Assembly: GCA_040902105.1 (NCBI GenBank)
Contig: JBBDXW010000015.1
Location: 124,001 to 188,000 of the forward strand
DNA from: IDS-8 sp040902105
Lineage (GTDB): Bacteria > Pseudomonadota > Gammaproteobacteria > Steroidobacterales > Woeseiaceae
DNA: 64,000 nucleotides
Direction of reading: 5' to 3'
Part shown: in pieces, positions 35,606-43,372 of the stretch
Layout: each line of letters opens with the position of its first letter
Position numbering within the stretch: position 1 is the stretch's first letter
Notes under the pieces: generated by a model
Told to the model about the DNA's origin: nothing
The model's database searches: none
The model's input: the letters and a program-made list of their open reading frames with translations, nothing else
Translations under genes and position numbers: made by a program

Positions 35606-36532
35606 ATGAGCCTCGCCGCCGTGCCCCCGTCCAACCGGCTTCCGGACCTGAGCCGCGTCGCGCACGTCGATGAAGTCGGCGTCAACGAGCGGGTCGCAAG
35701 GTTTCAAAGCCGCAGCATAAAAAACGAATCCAAGGTGCAGGCGTTGAAAATGGTTCTCGCCATGATCGACCTGACGACGCTCGAGGGCCAGGACACGTCC
35801 GGAAAGGTGCGGCAACTTTGTCAGAAAGCGATGCACCTGCACGACAAAATGCCCGGACTGCCGCACGTGGCGGCCGTCTGCGTCTATCCGACCATGGTTG
35901 CCGTCGCAAAGAAGACGCTGGGGCAGTCGGGCATCAAGGTAGCGTCCGTTGCGACCGCATTTCCGAGCGGCATGGCGCCGCGGCAGATAAAGCTCGAGGA
36001 AACGCGGATCGCGGTCGACGACGGTGCCGATGAAATCGACATGGTCATTTCGCGGGGCGCCTTCCTGCAGGGCGAATACGGCTTCGTCTTCGACGAGATC
36101 GCGGCGATCAGGGAAGCCTGCGGTAAAGCGCACCTCAAGGTCATCCTTGAAACCGGAGAACTCGGTACCCTGGACCGGGTGCGCCGCGCCAGCGTGCTGG
36201 CGATGCACGCCGGAGCCGACTTCATCAAGACCTCCACCGGCAAGATTCAGCCGGCGGCGACCATGCCGGTGACTCTCGTCATGTTGCAGGCAATCCGTGA
36301 TTTTTACCGCGAAACCGGCACAATGGTGGGGATGAAGCCGGCGGGCGGCATCTCGAATGCGAAGCTCGCCGTGCACTATCTCGTGATGCTCAAGGAGACG
36401 CTCGGAGCGGCGTGGATGACGCCGGACTGGTTTCGCTTCGGCGCCAGCTCGCTCGCCAACGACGTCCTGATGCAGATTCAGAAACAGGCGACCGGCAGGT
36501 ACCAGTCGGCCGATTATTTCTCCAAAGATTAG
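35606..36532 (+). CDS. deoC: Deoxyribose-phosphate aldolase
   Basis: This 308-residue TIM-barrel aldolase has the Schiff-base Lys at about 208 in DFIKTSTGK, the second Lys at about 244 in VGMKPAGG and the Asp in DEIDMVISRG. It cleaves deoxyribose 5-phosphate into acetaldehyde and glyceraldehyde 3-phosphate. It is longer than E. coli DeoC (259 residues) because of an N-terminal extension, and resembles the longer type found in other bacteria. It directly follows deoD. The acetaldehyde produced would be a substrate for the downstream ALDH genes. Confidence 0.95.
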   Translation: MSLAAVPPSNRLPDLSRVAHVDEVGVNERVARFQSRSIKNESKVQALKMVLAMIDLTTLEGQDTSGKVRQLCQKAMHLHDKMPGLPHVAAVCVYPTMVAVAKKTLGQSGIKVASVATAFPSGMAPRQIKLEETRIAVDDGADEIDMVISRGAFLQGEYGFVFDEIAAIREACGKAHLKVILETGELGTLDRVRRASVLAMHAGADFIKTSTGKIQPAATMPVTLVMLQAIRDFYRETGTMVGMKPAGGISNAKLAVHYLVMLKETLGAAWMTPDWFRFGASSLANDVLMQIQKQATGRYQSADYFSKD

Positions 36533-36546
36533 GGAAACCCAGGCGC

Positions 36547-36687
36547 TGCAGGAGCCCGCCGTTGCGGGCGACCCCCAGAAGGGGACAGTGACCTTTTCCT
36601 TGATACGTCAAGGGGGACAGTGACCTTATTCGGAGGAAAAGGTCACTGTCCCCTTCTGGGGGTCGCCCGCAATGGCGGGCTCCTACA
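36547..36687. repeat. Composite palindromic element (REP + GGGACAGTGACC hairpin), copy 1
   Basis: The element consists of a forward REP (36547-36573), an inner inverted repeat built on GGGGACAGTGACCTTTTCC and its complement, and a reverse REP (36661-36687). The two arms match over about 57 bases. The inner loop carries an additional GGGGGACAGTGACCTT. A near-identical copy is at 50693-50836. It lies in the spacer between deoC and the ALDH genes. Confidence 0.9.
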
Positions 36688-36757
36688 CGGCTTGTGCAGA
36701 GGCTACCCAAGACGCCTAGAATGTTGTCAACAGGCTTTGGCTTTGGTGGTAAACGTT

Positions 36758-38227
36758 GTGGACACTCAACCAAACAAGCTCGCGTTCAATGACGGCTGGC
36801 AATACGCGCCGGCGCCGGAGAGCACCGATCACATTCGCATCGACGAGCAATACGAATTGTTCATCGGCGGCGAATTCGTGGCGCCGCAGGAAGGTCGCTA
36901 TTTTCCGTCGATCAACCCGGCCAGCGAACAGCCCCTTTCGAGCATTGCGCTCGCGACCGCGCCGGACATCGATGCCGCCGTGGCGGCGGCGCGCAAAGCC
37001 TATGGCCGCTGGTCGAAACTGAAAGCGGCCGAGCGCGGCAAACTGATCTATCGCCTCGCGCGCATGCTGCAGGAGCGCTCGCGCGAGTTCGCGACCATTG
37101 AATCGCTGGACGGCGGCAAGCCGATTCGCGAGTCGCGCGACATCGACATTCCGCTCGCCGCGGCGCATTTCTTTTATTACGCGGGCTGGGCCGACAAACT
37201 CGAGTACGCGTTCCCCGGGCGCACGCCGGTATCGCTCGGAGTCGCGGGACAGATCATTCCATGGAATTTCCCGCTGCTGATGCTGGCGTGGAAGATCGCG
37301 CCCGCGCTCGCCTGCGGCAACACGGTCGTCCTCAAACCGGCGGAGACGACGCCGCTCACCGCGCTCAAGTTCGCGGAACTCGTGCAGGATGCGGGGCTGC
37401 CGCCCGGTGTGGTCAATATCGTGACCGGAGCCGGCGAGACCGGGGCCGCACTGGTCAATCATGCCGGCGTCGACAAAATTGCGTTCACCGGTTCGACCGG
37501 CGTGGGGCGCATCATCCAGAAAGCGATCGCGGGCAGCAGCAAGCGATACACGCTCGAACTCGGCGGCAAAGCGGCGAATATCATTTTTGCGGACGCCGCC
37601 ATCGATCAGGCGGTCGAAGGCATCGTCAACGGCATCTTTTTCAATCAGGGCCACGTGTGCTGTGCCGGTTCGCGCCTGTTCGTGCAGGAATCGGTCGCCG
37701 ATGAGGTGGTGCAGAAGCTCAAGGACCGCATGGAAACCCTGATCATTGGCGATCCGCTCGACAAGAATACGGACATCGGGGCGATCAACTCGGCAGAGCA
37801 GCTCGACCGAATCCGCTCCTACCTGGAGATCGGTAAAGAAGAGGGCGCGGAAATGCACCAGAGTTCCTGCCCGGTGCCGGATCGCGGTTACTGGTGCCGG
37901 CCGACGATTTTTACCGGCGTTTCGCAATCGAACCGCATCGTGCAGGAAGAAATATTCGGGCCTGTTCTCGCCGTGCAGACGTTCCGCACGCTGGAGGAGG
38001 GATTGTCCAAGGCAAACAACACGCCGTACGGCCTGTCGGGCGGCGTGTGGACGGACAAGGGCGCGAAAATTTTCAAGATGACACAGGGCGTTCGCGCCGG
38101 CGTCATCTGGGCCAACACGTTCAACAAGTTCGACCCCACCTCGCCGTTCGGCGGTTACAAGGAAAGCGGCGTCGGCCGGGAGGGCGGCCTGCACGGACTC
38201 GGTGCATACGTCCGCCTTGAGGCCTGA
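36758..38227 (+). CDS. Aldehyde dehydrogenase (catalytic half of a split ALDH16-like pair)
   Basis: This protein has about 489 residues from the GTG at 36758. Other possible starts are a GTG at 36746 and a TTG at 36743; no ATG exists upstream in frame after the repeat. All catalytic residues are present: Asn in IIPWNFPLLML (about 170), Glu in TLELGGK (about 268) and the nucleophilic Cys in QGHVCCAGSR (about 301). It follows deoC by 225 bases across a palindromic element. It precedes a 290-residue ALDH-like protein without catalytic domain by 4 bases. The two together have the size and order of ALDH16 (about 780-800 residues, one chain). It is expected to oxidise acetaldehyde or another aldehyde to the acid. 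Confidence 0.9.
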   Translation: MDTQPNKLAFNDGWQYAPAPESTDHIRIDEQYELFIGGEFVAPQEGRYFPSINPASEQPLSSIALATAPDIDAAVAAARKAYGRWSKLKAAERGKLIYRLARMLQERSREFATIESLDGGKPIRESRDIDIPLAAAHFFYYAGWADKLEYAFPGRTPVSLGVAGQIIPWNFPLLMLAWKIAPALACGNTVVLKPAETTPLTALKFAELVQDAGLPPGVVNIVTGAGETGAALVNHAGVDKIAFTGSTGVGRIIQKAIAGSSKRYTLELGGKAANIIFADAAIDQAVEGIVNGIFFNQGHVCCAGSRLFVQESVADEVVQKLKDRMETLIIGDPLDKNTDIGAINSAEQLDRIRSYLEIGKEEGAEMHQSSCPVPDRGYWCRPTIFTGVSQSNRIVQEEIFGPVLAVQTFRTLEEGLSKANNTPYGLSGGVWTDKGAKIFKMTQGVRAGVIWANTFNKFDPTSPFGGYKESGVGREGGLHGLGAYVRLEA

Positions 38228-38231
38228 AGAT

Positions 38232-39104
38232 ATGGCAAGCACAGCATCCCGCATCGCGGTCGCGAAGACCTACAAGATCTACATCGACGGCAAGTTTCCG
38301 CGAACCGAGTCGGGACGGTATTACGCGCTGGAAGACAAGAACGGCAACGTCATAGCGAATGTGAGCCGCAGCAGCCGCAAGGACTTTCGCAACGCCGTCG
38401 TTGCCGCGCGAAACGCGTTTGCCGGGTGGTCGGCCGCCAGCGCCTACCTGCGCGGGCAGATCCTGTATCGCATCGCGGAAATGCTGGAGGGGCGGCGCGA
38501 GCAATTCGTCGCCGAACTGGTCGCCCAGGGTGTCACCCGGCGCAGGGCCGCCGCCGAAGTCGATGGCGCCACCGATCGCCTCATTTATTACGCGGGCTGG
38601 GCGGACAAGTACCAGCAGATTTTCAGTGCCGTCAACCCGGTCAGTTCAGCGCATTTCAATTTTTCGGTGCTCGAGCCGACGGGCGTCGTTGCGGTCATAG
38701 CGCCGGACGACAGCGGGCTCATCGGGCTGGTATCGAACATCATGCCGGCGATCGTCGGCGGAAATACCTGCATCGTGCTTGCCTCGGAGACACTGCCTCT
38801 TTGCGCCGTCAGTTTTGCCGAAGTGCTGCATGCGTCGGATGTGCCGGGCGGTGTGGTCAATATTCTGACCGGGTATCGTAAGGAGCTGACGACGCAGTTC
38901 GCGTCGCACATGGACGTCAATGCGATCATTTACACCGACCCGGATGCCGATACCGCCCGAAACATCCAGATCGAGGCCGCGCAGAACATCAAGCGCGTCA
39001 TTGCCAGGCCGGACACCCATTGGGATGCGGAAGCGTCACAGAATCCATACCTGATACAAGACACTCAGGAAACAAAAACGACATGGCATCCGATTGGCGG
39101 ATAG
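38232..39104 (+). CDS. Truncated ALDH-like protein without catalytic domain (ALDH16 C-terminal-domain-like)
   Basis: This 290-residue protein matches the N-terminal (NAD-binding) part of ALDHs over its whole length. It stops where the catalytic domain would begin, so the nucleophilic Cys is absent. The Asn of the PWN motif is also replaced (VVAVIAPDD at about 153-160), and the NAD-binding GSTxxG is not kept (YTDPDADTARN). It shares the segment YYAGWADK with the upstream ALDH. The ATG at 38232 lies 4 bases after the upstream stop, so the two are coupled. In ALDH16 proteins a non-catalytic, shortened ALDH domain is fused C-terminally. Here it is a separate gene. The sequence is intact and not degraded, so it is not an obvious pseudogene. 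Confidence 0.85.
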   Translation: MASTASRIAVAKTYKIYIDGKFPRTESGRYYALEDKNGNVIANVSRSSRKDFRNAVVAARNAFAGWSAASAYLRGQILYRIAEMLEGRREQFVAELVAQGVTRRRAAAEVDGATDRLIYYAGWADKYQQIFSAVNPVSSAHFNFSVLEPTGVVAVIAPDDSGLIGLVSNIMPAIVGGNTCIVLASETLPLCAVSFAEVLHASDVPGGVVNILTGYRKELTTQFASHMDVNAIIYTDPDADTARNIQIEAAQNIKRVIARPDTHWDAEASQNPYLIQDTQETKTTWHPIGG

Positions 39105-39123
39105 GGCGATAGGGGAACTCCAT

Positions 39124-39831
39124 ATGCCGCTGTTCAAGCGAACGTTGAGCGAATTTCTGTTCCGCAGGTTCGCATTGAAGCACTACGCATCGAATCTGCT
39201 GCTCGACATGCAGCTCGAGTCGAAGAAGGAAACGCTCGATTACCTGAACAGAAACATGCGGATGGCGCCGTACTTCGAAAAGCACCCGCAGCTCGTGCAG
39301 CACGCCATCGGCCTGGCGGAGAAGCCCGGACTGGTGCTCGAGCTCGGTGTCGGCAGGGGCAAGTCCATACGCTGGCTCGGCGCTTACACGAACCGGCAGG
39401 TGCACGGTTTCGATTCGTTCGAGGGCATTCCGGAGCACTGGAATGGCAACCCCGCGGGCGCGTTTGCACAGAGGAAGCTGCCGAAGGTGCCGCAAAACGT
39501 CACGCTGCATCGGGGCACGTTCGACAAATCGCTGCCGCCGTTCCTCGAGACGCACAAGGAGCCGATATCGTTCCTGCACGTCGATTGCGACCTGTATTCA
39601 TCGACCGTGACGATATTCGAGTTGCTGGGCAACCGGCTGCAGCCGGGCGCCATTGTTCTGTTCGACGAATATTTCAACTATCCGCGCTGGCAGGAACACG
39701 AACACAAGGCATTCCAGGAATTCGTGGCCCGCTCCGGCATCGGGTACGAGTACATATCCTATTCCGTCACGGGTCAGCAGGTTGCCGTGCGCATACTGCG
39801 CAATCCGTTGTGGGAGACAGAGGGACAGTGA
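39124..39831 (+). CDS. TylF/MycF-type SAM-dependent methyltransferase
   Basis: This 235-residue protein has a class I methyltransferase core with LELGVGRGKSIRWLG (SAM loop), HGFDSFEGIPEHW, LHVDCDLYSSTV and LFDEYFNYPRW. This matches the macrocin O-methyltransferase (TylF) group, which often methylates sugars in antibiotics or cell-surface glycans. The ATG at 39124 is preceded by AGGGGAAC, a good ribosome site. The stop codon (39829-39831) lies inside a repeat end (GGGACAGTGA), so the last residues may be repeat-derived. A glycosyltransferase gene follows after a repeat element. Confidence 0.88.
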   Translation: MPLFKRTLSEFLFRRFALKHYASNLLLDMQLESKKETLDYLNRNMRMAPYFEKHPQLVQHAIGLAEKPGLVLELGVGRGKSIRWLGAYTNRQVHGFDSFEGIPEHWNGNPAGAFAQRKLPKVPQNVTLHRGTFDKSLPPFLETHKEPISFLHVDCDLYSSTVTIFELLGNRLQPGAIVLFDEYFNYPRWQEHEHKAFQEFVARSGIGYEYISYSVTGQQVAVRILRNPLWETEGQ

Positions 39832-39998
39832 TGAGCACTTGTTTAAGCTTGATCGCTCGCGAGACACGCGGCATCCCTGTTGGAGCTCGTGAAAACGGGC
39901 GATTAAACGACGCGGGCATCGGCCGCTCTCGCGGGCACCAACGGCCCATCCCCCGGCGGATTGACCTTAAGTAGTGCCGTTCGTCACCGTCCCTCTAA
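39827..39998. repeat. Compound repeat with inverted ends (family B ends, family C core)
   Basis: The left end AGAGGGACAGTGATGA is inverted to the right end CGTCACCGTCCCTCT. Inside lies the family C double hairpin (39878-39991): GCTCGT-GAAA-ACGGGC, then GGCCGC-TCTC-GCGGGC. It fills the 182-base spacer between the methyltransferase and the glycosyltransferase. Confidence 0.75.
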
Positions 39999-40013
39999 CC
40001 CCCGCTTGATCCA

Positions 40014-41126
40014 ATGGCGATCCGGGTACTTTGCGTCAACGACGACGTCGTGCAAGGAAGTGACCGGCCGACTCTCGCAATGTTCATCGGCTTGCACCGG
40101 GCGGGCATCGGGATCACGGTGGTCTGCCCGCCGCAGCACCCGCACTACCGTCTGCTTGCCGACGAGGGCATTTCGACGGTGGACATCCGGTTCCGTCGTA
40201 ACTTCGATCGCGCGGCAATCCGCCAGGCACGCGACGAGCTGATCCGCGGCGCGTATGACATCGTGCATACGTTCAATAACAAGGCGACCAGCAACGTCCT
40301 GCGCGCGGCAAAGGGATTGCCGGTAAAAATCGTTGCTTACCGCGGCATCGTCGGCGCGGTCGGTTTTCTGGATCCGATGTCCTGGATGCGTTACCTGAAT
40401 CCGCGCATCGACCGGATCGTGTGCGTCGCGGAAGCGATACGGCAACATTTTCTCAGCATGCGGCCGAAGTTCCTGCGCATGCCGGCGGAACGCCCGGTCA
40501 CGATTCACAAGGGACACAAGCTCGAGTGGTACAGCGACGAGCCCGCCGACCTGGCCACTGTCGGTATTCCGAAAGGCGCATTTGTCGTCGGCTGCGTGGC
40601 GAACTACCGGCCGCGAAAAGGCATCGAGATTCTGGTCGAGGCGATAGAGCGTCTGCCGCAGGACATCGGGCGGAACATCCACCTGTTGTTGACGGGACGC
40701 ATGGACGCGGACGCACTAACGCGACGCATCGACCGGAGTCCGGCGAGAGATCGCATTCACCGTACCGGTTTTCGCGAGGATGCGCCGTCGCTTTCCGCTG
40801 CCTGCGACGTTTTCTGCCTGCCATCCACTCGCCGCGAGGGCTTGTCGCGCGCGATTATCGAAGCGATGGCTTACGGAGTCCCGCCGATCGTCACCGATTC
40901 CGGCGGCAGCCCGGAACTCGTCGTGGACGGGGAAAGCGGCATTGTCGTGCCGGTAAACGACAGCAACGCCATTGCGGTCGCGATCGAACGACTTTGTCGC
41001 GACGCGGGATTCCGGGAACGGCTGGGGAAAGCCGCGCGCCAGCGCATCGCGACGGATTTTCGCAGTGAGGACACCGTGCAAAAGACCATCGCCCTCTACC
41101 GCAGCCTGGTGACCGGCACGGCATGA
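40014..41126 (+). CDS. Group 1 (GT4) glycosyltransferase
   Basis: This 370-residue GT-B fold protein has an N-terminal domain (MAIRVLCVNDDVVQGSDRPT) and a C-terminal donor-binding domain. The latter contains VGCVANYRPRKGIEILVEA and the retaining-GT4 motif PSTRREGLSRAIIEAMAYG with two Glu, followed by VTDSGGSPELV. It transfers a sugar from a nucleotide-sugar donor, probably to a cell-surface glycan or lipid carrier. It lies after the TylF-type methyltransferase, which could modify the same glycan. It is convergent with the P450 gene with only 10 bases between them. Confidence 0.9.
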   Translation: MAIRVLCVNDDVVQGSDRPTLAMFIGLHRAGIGITVVCPPQHPHYRLLADEGISTVDIRFRRNFDRAAIRQARDELIRGAYDIVHTFNNKATSNVLRAAKGLPVKIVAYRGIVGAVGFLDPMSWMRYLNPRIDRIVCVAEAIRQHFLSMRPKFLRMPAERPVTIHKGHKLEWYSDEPADLATVGIPKGAFVVGCVANYRPRKGIEILVEAIERLPQDIGRNIHLLLTGRMDADALTRRIDRSPARDRIHRTGFREDAPSLSAACDVFCLPSTRREGLSRAIIEAMAYGVPPIVTDSGGSPELVVDGESGIVVPVNDSNAIAVAIERLCRDAGFRERLGKAARQRIATDFRSEDTVQKTIALYRSLVTGTA

Positions 41127-41136
41127 TTCATCGGCG

Positions 41137-42372
41137 TTACGTGCGGATCGTCAGGCGTTTCAGGCCGCGGAACACGAGGCCGCGATGATACTCCGGTTCG
41201 TTGCCGCACAGTTCGATGAACTTGGTCCTTGCAAGCAAGCTGCCGAACAGCGTACGCAATTCGAGCCGCGCGAGCGGGGCACCGAGGCAAAAATGCGTCG
41301 CGGCGCCGAACGCCAGGTGACGGTTCGGGCTTCGCGCGATGTCGAACCTGTCCGGCTCGGGAAAGCTGTCGGGGTCGCGGTTAGCGGAACCGTACAGCAG
41401 GCCGATTTTGCCGCCGCGGGGAATGACCTGTCCTTCGATCACGATCTCTTCACAGGCAAAGCGGTGAAACAGATGCAGCGGCGCATCGTAGCGCAGCATT
41501 TCCTCGATCGCGGTATCCATCAGCGCCGGCTCGTTGCGCAGTTTCCCCATTTCATCCGGGTGCCGCAGCAGGGCGAGCAGGCCGTTACCGGCGGCGTTTA
41601 CGGTGGCCTCGTGGCCGGCGTTCAGCAGTAACATGCAGCTCGAGATCAGTTCATCCCGGGTGAGTCCGCCCGGATCGTCTTCGAGCGCGGCCAGCGCGCT
41701 GATCAGGTCGTTTTGCGGCGACGCCTTTCTTTCCGTCGCAAGCGCGTCAAGCATGGCGGCGAATTCCTTGCAGGCCGCCTCCGCGCGCCCGGCGTCATGC
41801 CGCGTCGCATCCTTTTCATAAAGCCGGACGATATCGGCCGACCATGGCCGCAGACGATGCCGTTCCCCGGCAGGCCAGCCGAGCAGTCCGGAAATCACGA
41901 TGACGGGCAGGGGTTCGGCAATTTCGCCGATGAAATCGACCTCGCGGCCCGCCGCGAGCCGGTCGACGAGTTCGCCGGCAATGTGCTGCACGCGCGCTTT
42001 CAGGCCGGCAATGCGCCTCGGCGACAAGGCAAGCGAAAGCAGGCGCCGCAGGCGTCCGTGGGTTTCGCCTTCGGTCTCGAGCAGGTTTATGCGAACGAAG
42101 CGATCGTAGGCCGGCAGCTCCCCGGCTTTCGTTGTCGCGCTGCAGAGATTGCCGGGCGTCGCCCCGCCCGGCGCGGGTTCCGCGCGGCCCAGACGCCTGT
42201 CAGTCAGGGCCCGAAAAATATCGCGGTAGCGCGTCAGCAACGTCATTCCCAGTGCGTTGGACTGAAATACCGGCGACCGCTGCCGCAGTTCCGCGTAAAC
42301 CGGATACGGATTGGCGGCAAATTCCGCGGTGTATGGCTCGAACGGCACTGGCTTGAGGCTTTCCCGGTGCAC
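41137..42372 (-). CDS. Cytochrome P450
   Basis: This 411-residue bacterial P450 has the I-helix LLNAGHEATVNA, the ExxR motif in AIEEMLRYD, and the heme loop HLAFGAATHFCLGAPLARL with the Cys ligand. One Gly of the heme-loop consensus is Ala here. It is a soluble class I type that needs ferredoxin and a reductase; no such genes are adjacent. Substrate and role are unknown. The PfkB kinase gene lies upstream on the same strand, 13 bases away, so it may be the third gene of the putP-kinase-P450 unit. Confidence 0.92.
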   Translation of the reverse strand: MHRESLKPVPFEPYTAEFAANPYPVYAELRQRSPVFQSNALGMTLLTRYRDIFRALTDRRLGRAEPAPGGATPGNLCSATTKAGELPAYDRFVRINLLETEGETHGRLRRLLSLALSPRRIAGLKARVQHIAGELVDRLAAGREVDFIGEIAEPLPVIVISGLLGWPAGERHRLRPWSADIVRLYEKDATRHDAGRAEAACKEFAAMLDALATERKASPQNDLISALAALEDDPGGLTRDELISSCMLLLNAGHEATVNAAGNGLLALLRHPDEMGKLRNEPALMDTAIEEMLRYDAPLHLFHRFACEEIVIEGQVIPRGGKIGLLYGSANRDPDSFPEPDRFDIARSPNRHLAFGAATHFCLGAPLARLELRTLFGSLLARTKFIELCGNEPEYHRGLVFRGLKRLTIRT

Positions 42373-42385
42373 GGAACACTCCGGC

Positions 42386-43372
42386 TCAGAGCGCCTGTTC
42401 GTATGCCGCTAACGCGTCCGGTTCGATCCGCGCGCCGACCCGCTGGATGATGCTGGTTGCGCAGTACGTGCCGAGACGCGCGCATTCGCTGAGCGGCCTG
42501 CCGCCGGTAAGCCCGTAGAGGAATCCCGCGGTATACGCATCGCCGGCGCCGGTGGTGTCGATCACCTTGTCGACCCGCAGGGCCTGCTGAACGATCGTCT
42601 GTTTCCCGTCCACGATCACGGAGCCTTTTTCCGAACGGGTCATGACGAACAGCTTGTCGAACTCGGGAACGGCGCGCACGACGTCGTCGAAATCGTCCGT
42701 CCCGAGCAATGCCATGATCTCGTCGTCATCGGCAAAGACGACGTCGACGCTTTGCCTTACCGCCTCGAGAAATTCCTGTCGGTGGCGCTCGACGCAAAAG
42801 GAATCCGAGAGCGACAGCGCGATCCTGCTCGAGTTTCGCCCGGCGATGCGGATCGCTTCCGCGATCAGGTCGGGCCCCTCCGGGATGTCCCACACATAGC
42901 CTTCGAGCAAAGTGACTTCCGGCGTTCCGACGGTGCGTTCCGTCACGTCCGACACGGACAGCTCGGTGCAGGCGCCGAGGTAGGTTTGCATCGTGCGCTG
43001 GCCGTCCGGCGTAATCAGTATGTGGCTGCGTGCCGTGGGCGCCCCGCCTTGCGACGGCTCCAGTCTCACGTCGACACCGAGCGCCCGCATGTCGTGCACG
43101 AAGATCTCGCCGAACTGGTCGGCCTTGACGCGCCCGATGTACGCCGCACGTCCGCCGAGACTGGCGAAATTGGCAATCGTATTGGCGACCGAACCGCCGG
43201 ACATCTCCGTTGCGGGGCCCATCCTGTCGTAAATTTCACGGGCGCGGTGTTCGTCGATCAGCGTCATCGAGCCCCGCGGTACGCCGATCGCAGCTAAAAA
43301 TTCCTCATCGACATGGGCGAGTATGTCGACAACCGCATTGCTGATGCCCAGGAGCTGTATGGGTCTGGTCAC
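42386..43372 (-). CDS. Adenosine kinase-like PfkB sugar/nucleoside kinase
   Basis: This 328-residue PfkB protein has MSGGSVANTIANFASLGG near the N terminus and DTTGAGDAYTAGFLYGL at the C-terminal anion hole. The pattern fits bacterial adenosine kinases, which phosphorylate adenosine to AMP, but other nucleosides are possible. The GTG start at 43372 overlaps the stop codon of the PutP-like gene (GTGA, 4 bases), which indicates translational coupling. The GTG was chosen because it gives the family N terminus TRPIQLLGISNAVVDIL. Confidence 0.88.
   Translation of the reverse strand: MTRPIQLLGISNAVVDILAHVDEEFLAAIGVPRGSMTLIDEHRAREIYDRMGPATEMSGGSVANTIANFASLGGRAAYIGRVKADQFGEIFVHDMRALGVDVRLEPSQGGAPTARSHILITPDGQRTMQTYLGACTELSVSDVTERTVGTPEVTLLEGYVWDIPEGPDLIAEAIRIAGRNSSRIALSLSDSFCVERHRQEFLEAVRQSVDVVFADDDEIMALLGTDDFDDVVRAVPEFDKLFVMTRSEKGSVIVDGKQTIVQQALRVDKVIDTTGAGDAYTAGFLYGLTGGRPLSECARLGTYCATSIIQRVGARIEPDALAAYEQAL

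Noticed and set aside
38232..39104. The short ALDH-like gene as a simple pseudogene
   Set aside because: It has a proper start 4 bases after the upstream stop, a continuous frame and a size that matches the ALDH16 C-terminal domain, so a functional subunit is the better reading.
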